Shown piece by piece: positions 59,759-64,000 of a stretch of DNA of 64,000 nt. The position numbers were made by a program, and so were the translations under genes. This DNA comes from Amycolatopsis sp. NBC_01488 (GTDB lineage: Bacteria; Actinomycetota; Actinomycetes; Mycobacteriales; Pseudonocardiaceae): positions 8,280,501 through 8,344,500 of the forward strand of contig NZ_CP109434.1 of NCBI RefSeq assembly GCF_036227105.1, read 5' to 3'. Numbering within the stretch: position 1 is the stretch's first letter; each line of letters begins with the position of its first letter. Under the pieces are notes generated by a model. It saw only the letters and a program-made list of their open reading frames with translations. It did no database searches and was not told where the DNA came from.

Positions 59759-59810
59759 ACAACCGCGGCTTCGCCACGGGCCGGGGGCTCCGCCACCCGG
59801 AACCCCCGAA
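59759..59810 (+). repeat. 52-bp dispersed repeat, copy B (intergenic)
   Basis: This copy aligns to 25356-25407 on the opposite strand. It lies between the divergent ACP and LuxR-type genes, ending 31 bp before the regulator start, so it may be inside the regulator's 5' leader or promoter. The GGGCCGGGGGCTCCGCCACC core is shared exactly. Confidence 0.8.
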
Positions 59811-59841
59811 ACCCCGTAGTAGCCGGATCCTTGGAGGCACG

Positions 59842-60837
59842 ATGTCGACGGTCACTCTCCCGCCGCCCGGGGCGTTCTCCGTGCCCGAGCCCGACCCGGA
59901 AGCTGAGCTGTACCGCTACGCGGCGCGCTGCGGCCGGATCGCCTCCGTGAACACCGCCGCGGCGCACCTCGGCCTGCCCGCCGACACCGTGCACGCGGCC
60001 GCCGTGCGGCTGGTGGAGCTGCACCTGCTGCGGGCCGAACCGGACGGCGGCCTCGTGCCCCGGGAACCGGAAGCGGCCGCGGAGCTGGTCGTCACCCCCT
60101 TGGAACGCGCGATGTACGAACGGCGGGAGCTGGCCGACCGGCTGCGTGAACGCATCGACGGCATCACCCGCGCCCCGGCCGGCGTCACCGGCCACGCGGG
60201 CGCGCTCGACCGCCTGGAGGGCGTCGCCGAGATCCGCGGCCTGGTGAAGCTGGCGGCCGAGGTGTGCCGCGACGAGCTGGTGGTCCTCCACCCGGGCGAG
60301 GCGGCCGACGACCTGGTCGACGAGCTGCTGGACGCGTGCTACTCGGTCCTGGGCGACGGCGTCGGCGTCCGGGTGGTGTGCCCGCACCGCAGCCGTGCCG
60401 GCTACGCGGCACGCGCTCGGTTGACGCAGCTCGCCGGCCGCGGAGCCCGCATCCGCACGCTCAGCCGCGTCCCGCAGGCCGCCGTGGTCTTCGACCGGTC
60501 CCTGGCGGTGACGCTGGACGTCGCCGACCTTTCCGCCCGCCGGGTGCGCGACCAGGGCATGGTGCGCTTCCTGCTGGGCCTGTTCGACCAGCTGTGGGAC
60601 GGCGCGACGCCGTTCTCGGCCGAGGACCAGGGCTACAGCGGCGAGATCGCCCACGACCTGCAGCAGGCCATCGCGCGCCTGATGGCCCAGGGCTTGACCG
60701 ACGAGGTCGTGGCCCGGCGGCTGGGGATGTCGGTGCGGACGTGCCGCCGTCACATCGCCGCGATGCTCCAGAACCTCGACGCGGTGTCCCGCTTCCAGGC
60801 CGGGGTGCAGGCGGCTTCGCGGTTCACCCTCGCCTGA
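59842..60837 (+). CDS. LuxR-type transcriptional regulator with TrmB-like N-terminus
   Basis: 331 aa from ATG 59842 with GGAGG well placed. The N-terminus (about 15-75) looks like a winged helix of the TrmB kind (RIASVNTAAAHLGLPADTVH, AAVRLVELHLLRAE). A middle alpha/beta domain resembles the PLD-like ligand region of TrmB relatives (DELVVLHPGEAADDLV, VGVRVVCPHRS). The C-terminal LuxR HTH is LMAQGLTDEVVARRLGMS then RTCRRHIAAMLQNLDAVSRF. This layout is common for single regulators in actinomycete natural-product clusters. It is divergent from the ACP-ligase-exporter-PKS operon and probably controls it. Confidence 0.9.
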   Translation: MSTVTLPPPGAFSVPEPDPEAELYRYAARCGRIASVNTAAAHLGLPADTVHAAAVRLVELHLLRAEPDGGLVPREPEAAAELVVTPLERAMYERRELADRLRERIDGITRAPAGVTGHAGALDRLEGVAEIRGLVKLAAEVCRDELVVLHPGEAADDLVDELLDACYSVLGDGVGVRVVCPHRSRAGYAARARLTQLAGRGARIRTLSRVPQAAVVFDRSLAVTLDVADLSARRVRDQGMVRFLLGLFDQLWDGATPFSAEDQGYSGEIAHDLQQAIARLMAQGLTDEVVARRLGMSVRTCRRHIAAMLQNLDAVSRFQAGVQAASRFTLA

Positions 60838-60846
60838 GCACCACAC

Positions 60847-60882
60847 GAGAAGGGGCCTTCCGCACGCGGAAGGCCCCTTCTC
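60847..60882. terminator. Strong bidirectional hairpin terminator
   Basis: A perfect 17-bp stem (60847-60863 with 60866-60882) with a 2-nt loop, core AAGGGGCCTTCC. It lies 10 bp after the regulator stop and 10 bp from the convergent AcpS-ACP stop, so it should end both transcripts. Its core closely matches the hairpin at 53063-53104. Confidence 0.9.
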
Positions 60883-60892
60883 CTTGCCCGCC

Positions 60893-61552
60893 CTACCAGC
60901 CGGCGGCCTCGGCCACGACGCCGTAGGTGCGCCGGAGGTCGGTCATCCGGTAGATGCCGGCCTCCGGGATCCGGACGCCGTACCGGCGCTCGATCCGGGC
61001 GAGCAGCTCGATCACCACCACCGAGGTGACCCCCAGATCACCCGCGAACGAGGCCGCGGCGGTCACCTCGCCGGCGGGAACCGAGAACAGGTCGGCGGCC
61101 AACGCCGCCAGTTCGTCGAAGCGGGCCGGGACAACGGCCACCGAAGGCGTGGCCGCGCGGCGGAACGGACGCGGCGGCCGGGCGCACCCCGCCGCCGCGA
61201 CCGCGACCACCAGGTCGGCCTGGTGGCTCAACGTCACCACGATCTCCTCCAGGCCGGCCTCCTCGGCGATCTCCGCCGCGCCGCCGCCCAAGGTCACCAG
61301 CGGCGCTCCCCAGTCGTCGTTGGTGACCTCGATGTCACGCCAGCGCAGCCCCTGGCCGAACCCACGGCCCAGCATCTTGCACGTGGCCTCCTTGACGGAA
61401 AACCGCCCGGCCAGCCGTTCCAGGGACCGTTCGGCACCCATCCGAGCGGCCTGCTCGAGCTCCACCGGGGTGAAGACGAGCGTCCGGTACCGGGGGTGCA
61501 CCGCGACCTCCGCGAACCGCGGGATCGACATCAGGTCCACGCCGATTCTCAT
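60893..61552 (-). CDS. Holo-ACP synthase (AcpS) fused to an acyl carrier protein domain
   Basis: 219 aa from ATG 61552, overlapping the upstream stop (ATGA). Residues 1-~122 are an AcpS-type phosphopantetheinyl transferase: GVDLMSIPRF (metal Asp6) and FSVKEATCKMLG (Lys54, Glu55). After a short Pro/Arg linker (123-142), residues ~143-219 are a carrier domain: FAGDLGVTSVVVIELLARIE with Ser177 at the carrier site, where Thr replaces the usual Asp before it. Thus the enzyme may activate its own carrier or those of the PKS. The carrier lies on the C-terminal side and would be the last gene of the operon. The fusion itself is unusual. Confidence 0.88.
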   Translation of the reverse strand: MRIGVDLMSIPRFAEVAVHPRYRTLVFTPVELEQAARMGAERSLERLAGRFSVKEATCKMLGRGFGQGLRWRDIEVTNDDWGAPLVTLGGGAAEIAEEAGLEEIVVTLSHQADLVVAVAAAGCARPPRPFRRAATPSVAVVPARFDELAALAADLFSVPAGEVTAAASFAGDLGVTSVVVIELLARIERRYGVRIPEAGIYRMTDLRRTYGVVAEAAGW

Positions 61553-62310
61553 CCACTCCGCCCCCCGAGCAGGCTCGCCGTGGCCACCGGCGCCGCGGGT
61601 GCCAGCCGCAGCGCGGCGACGTCCGTGGCGAGCAGCGCCAGCCAGCCCTCGTGCAGCGGTCCGCGCGTGTGCAGCAGGACGCGTTCGCCGTCGGCGACCA
61701 CACCTTCGGCCAGCGCCGCGCAGAACGACAGCCACGCGTCGCACGGGCCGCGGCCGGTGAACCGGTGGTCGCCCGCGAACGCGGGTTTCCCTTCCCCGCA
61801 GCCGGAAACCGTGAGCGGCGCGGCGGAACCGCGCCGCAGCCGGAAGCCGACCGCGGCGAACCGCGGGGGGCCGGCCGCCTCGTCGGCGAACAGCGGCTCG
61901 TCGCAGAGGACGGCCGTCGCCTCGCGGTCGACCGCCCACTCCAGCAGCCCGAAGACGGTGGTGCCGCCGAGTTCGTCGAGGTGCGAAAGGCCGACGTCCT
62001 CGCCCGCCCAGCCGCTGCGGTGCACCAGCCCCGCCAGCGCGGCCACGTTCGGATCGCGCAGCGGCCCCGAACGCACGAAGAACAGCGGCTGCGGCGCTGC
62101 GGGCGGGCCGAGGGCGGCGAGCACCTGCGCGGCGACGTCGACGTCGTCGTCCTCCGGGATCCGGACCATCAGGCGGGACCGGGGAATTCCGGCCGCGGCC
62201 AGCCGTTCCGGCGGGACCAGGCCGGCGGCACCGGGCAGCGACGCCAGCGGGACGTAGTCCTCGCGCCGGGCCGCGGCGAAGGCGATCGTGTCGATCCCGA
62301 GGTCAGGCAT
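61549..62310 (-). CDS. Unrecognised 253-aa protein, possibly thiolase-fold related
   Basis: 253 aa from ATG 62310. It overlaps the acyl-CoA dehydrogenase stop by 8 bp and the AcpS-ACP start by 4 bp, so it is firmly part of the operon. I do not recognise a family with confidence. Stretches such as GLVHRSGWAGEDVGLSHLDELGG, quoted as GLVHRSGWAGEDV and HLDELGGTTVFGLLEWAVD, followed by TAVLCDEPLFADEA and FAAVGFRLRRG, recall the N-terminal half of FabH/thiolase-like enzymes. At 253 residues it would lack the second half, and no clear catalytic C-H-N/H set can be assigned. Cys at 136, 171, 190 and 198 are candidates. No signal peptide or membrane helix. Confidence 0.6.
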   Translation of the reverse strand: MPDLGIDTIAFAAARREDYVPLASLPGAAGLVPPERLAAAGIPRSRLMVRIPEDDDVDVAAQVLAALGPPAAPQPLFFVRSGPLRDPNVAALAGLVHRSGWAGEDVGLSHLDELGGTTVFGLLEWAVDREATAVLCDEPLFADEAAGPPRFAAVGFRLRRGSAAPLTVSGCGEGKPAFAGDHRFTGRGPCDAWLSFCAALAEGVVADGERVLLHTRGPLHEGWLALLATDVAALRLAPAAPVATASLLGGRSG

Positions 62311-63442
62311 CGGCGTCTCCCGCCTGGTACCCGCGCGCCACGTGCAGCCGGTGGATGTTGCTGGTGCCCTCCATGAACTCGAAGGCGTGGACGTCGCGCG
62401 TCCACTTCTCCAGCAGCGGGTGCTCGATGAGGCCGGCCGGGCCGAGCGCGGCCGACGCCCAGTGCGCCGTGCCGACCGCCAGGCCGACCGCGCCGAGCTT
62501 CGCGGCGCTGGAAAGGTAGCCGCGCTCGGGGTCGCGGTCGATCCGCGCCGCCGCCTCGTACACCAGCTCCCGGCCCGCTTCGGCACGCGCGAGAGCCAGC
62601 TGGCCGCCGGGGGCGTTCTTGCGGTGGTCCAGCACGTATTCGACCATCGCCAGTGCGGTGCCCACGGCGGACGCGGCGATCCGCACCCGCATGTGGTTGA
62701 ACGTCGTGATGGCGGCGAAGATCCCCCGCCGGGTCACCGGGAGGTGGTCCCCGAGCATGCGGCCCGCCGGAATGGCCACGTCCGAAAAGGACAGCCGGCT
62801 GATGTAGGCGCCGCGCAGGCCGATCATGTCGAGCTTTTCGCCGTGCCAACCGGGTGCCGGGACCTCGACCAGCGCCGCGCGGATCGACAGCGCGCCGCGG
62901 CCGGTGCGGCCGAACACCACGCCGACGCTGCCGCGCGCGGCGTTGCCGACGTAGCACTTGCCGCCGTTGAGGCGCCAGCCCTCGCCGTCGCGGTCGAAGC
63001 GGGTCTCCATCGCCGTCGCGTCGTTGCCGCGGCTCTCCTCGGTCATCGCGAAGAACGACCAGCGACGGCCGCCGTGCATCCGCGTGAAGAACCACTCCTG
63101 CTGCTCGGGCGTGCCGAGCAGCTCCACGAACACGCCGGCCAGGCCGGGTGACGGGCAGGCCAGGATCGCGCCGACGTCACCGCGGGCCAGTTCGATCAGC
63201 CCCGCCACGTTCTCCAGGCACGAGCCACGTTCCATCGCCCGCAGCAACGGCGTCGACGGCAGCGACTCGCGGTACTGCGGCGGCGTGTCGGCCTGCCGGA
63301 CCATCTCGAACACGGGCGAGTTGTAGTGCTCGTCCATCGCGTCCGGGTCGGTGTCGATGGCCAGGGCCCGCGACCGCAGGTCCGCGGCCGCCTCCCGGCT
63401 CAGGTCGCGGACCGCGCGGACGCGTTCGCTCAGCTCGATCAT
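62303..63442 (-). CDS. Acyl-CoA dehydrogenase-family protein
   Basis: 379 aa from ATG 63442. Acyl-CoA dehydrogenase fold: SFFAMTEESRGNDATAMETR in the FAD/substrate loop, quoted as FFAMTEESRGND, GWRLNGGKCYVGNAARG, IGLRGAYISRLSFSDVAIP, NHMRVRIAASAVG, and a likely catalytic Glu in FEFMEGTSNIHRLHVARG. It differs from the extender-pathway dehydrogenase at 49.9 kb in the N-terminal third (VRQADTPPQYRESLPSTPLL). The paired, overlapping arrangement with a second dehydrogenase (4-bp overlap at 63439-63442) suggests a heteromeric enzyme. It probably desaturates an acyl group held on a carrier such as the nearby AcpS-linked ACP; that substrate is inferred. Confidence 0.88.
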   Translation of the reverse strand: MIELSERVRAVRDLSREAAADLRSRALAIDTDPDAMDEHYNSPVFEMVRQADTPPQYRESLPSTPLLRAMERGSCLENVAGLIELARGDVGAILACPSPGLAGVFVELLGTPEQQEWFFTRMHGGRRWSFFAMTEESRGNDATAMETRFDRDGEGWRLNGGKCYVGNAARGSVGVVFGRTGRGALSIRAALVEVPAPGWHGEKLDMIGLRGAYISRLSFSDVAIPAGRMLGDHLPVTRRGIFAAITTFNHMRVRIAASAVGTALAMVEYVLDHRKNAPGGQLALARAEAGRELVYEAAARIDRDPERGYLSSAAKLGAVGLAVGTAHWASAALGPAGLIEHPLLEKWTRDVHAFEFMEGTSNIHRLHVARGYQAGDADA

Positions 63443-64000
63443 GCCGGTTCTCCTTCCGGTTCCCGGTCCACCCAGGTGCCGGCCACCAGTGCCGAGACGT
63501 AGAGCGACCGCGCGGGTGAGGTGGCCAGGAAGCCCGAGGCGCCGAGGTGCTGGGCCACCCGCCAGCCCAGATCGTCCAGCTCGCGGTGGACGTCGGCCAC
63601 GGCGACCGGGTGCCGCTGCGAACGCACGTGGGCGCGCAGCCGTTCCACCGCGGCCATCACGTCGCCGATCGCGCCGGCGATCAGCTGCTTGCGGATCAGC
63701 GGTTCGTCGCCGGCGGTGCGGTGTGACAGGTGCTCGACGACGTGGTCGAGCACCGAGCGCAGCACCCCCAGCCGAACAGCGGCCAGGTGCCGGCCGAAGT
63801 CGGCCAGCTCGTGGGCGTCACGCTCTTCGCGTGGCCGGCCCGGGCAGGCGAGGAAGACGATGTCCTCGCGGTCGGCCAGGCTGTGCGTGCGCACTTCGGC
63901 GCCTTCGGGCACGGCGCCGGCGGGCACGGCCGCGTACCGGCCGGGGGCCAGCCGGTCGGCCGGGGTGGCGGGCAGGGCCGCGGCGAGGCCGGCGGCGAGG
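63439..64000 (-). CDS. Second acyl-CoA dehydrogenase-like protein, N-terminus beyond window edge
   Basis: 187 residues are readable from the right edge to the stop at 63439. The frame is open at the edge (LAAGLAAALPATPADRLAPG). The helical C-terminal domain of the acyl-CoA dehydrogenase fold is visible: LGVLRSVLDHVVEHLSHRT, EPLIRKQLIAGAIGDVMAAV and WRVAQHLGASGFL. The catalytic Glu position of the partner (E-G-T) is not matched here; the end reads ATSPARSLYVSALVAGTW. It may be a non-catalytic or differently catalytic half of a heteromer with the next gene, with which it overlaps by 4 bp. The operon start lies outside the window. Confidence 0.8.
   Translation of the reverse strand, partial: LAAGLAAALPATPADRLAPGRYAAVPAGAVPEGAEVRTHSLADREDIVFLACPGRPREERDAHELADFGRHLAAVRLGVLRSVLDHVVEHLSHRTAGDEPLIRKQLIAGAIGDVMAAVERLRAHVRSQRHPVAVADVHRELDDLGWRVAQHLGASGFLATSPARSLYVSALVAGTWVDREPEGEPA

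Noticed and set aside
63439..63927. An internal start making the right-edge gene a complete small protein
   Set aside because: The frame stays open to the window edge with matching sequence, and 162 residues would be only the C-terminal domain of an acyl-CoA dehydrogenase. It is a truncated view of a longer gene.

Overview
The window is very GC-rich, densely coded actinomycete DNA. Mycothiol-type enzyme families, a KstR-type operator in front of a fadD17-like gene, SARP and LuxR regulators, Tat-exported hydrolases and a large modular type I PKS locus all fit a Pseudonocardiales organism such as Amycolatopsis. That placement is inferred from gene content and style; no rRNA or tRNA gene was found.

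Left part (1-22.9 kb): mostly housekeeping or accessory genes. In order: a truncated maleylpyruvate-isomerase-like gene; an HNH-like protein; fadD17 under a KstR box; membrane proteins; a Tat-exported purple-acid-phosphatase-like enzyme; an alpha/beta hydrolase behind a repeated operator; a wrecked ABC transporter next to an intact two-component system; a cell-wall group (a membrane-anchored XRE protein with a lysozyme-like domain, an M15 peptidase, a GH25 lysozyme); a RecB-like nuclease/helicase; an APC permease; an ArsR-arsenate reductase fusion with its operator; a MarR regulator convergent with a ClC channel; and an LLM oxidoreductase.

Right part (22.9-64 kb): a polyketide gene cluster. 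A SARP regulator and a PLP decarboxylase run leftwards. From the divergent ~470-bp intergenic region a single rightward run of about 25.6 kb encodes three PKSs (KSQ-AT-ACP-KS-AT-DH-KR-ACP; KS-AT-KR-ACP; KS-AT-KR-ACP-KS-AT-KR-ACP), then four enzymes of the glycerate-derived (hydroxy/methoxy)malonyl-ACP extender pathway, then a type II thioesterase. A 20-bp-stem hairpin separates this from a leftward operon: free ACP, AMP ligase, ABC exporter ATPase and permease, and a fourth PKS protein whose AT and KR are vestigial. A divergent LuxR-type regulator follows, then another strong hairpin, then a leftward operon that runs off the right edge: an acyl-CoA dehydrogenase fragment, a second acyl-CoA dehydrogenase, an unrecognised 253-aa protein, and an AcpS-ACP fusion.

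Reading of the pathway (inference): a decarboxylated methylmalonyl (propionyl) starter is extended four times, giving one alkene and three hydroxyl positions, with at least one oxygenated extender likely. No PKS carries its own thioesterase, so release probably involves other proteins. The ligase, free ACP and PLP decarboxylase suggest an activated and decarboxylated amino acid building block. The AT-less PKS and the AcpS-ACP operon have no obvious textbook role and are the most unusual parts. Two repeat families (a 52-bp dispersed repeat and a 21-bp repeat) occur both between genes and, in frame, inside cluster genes.
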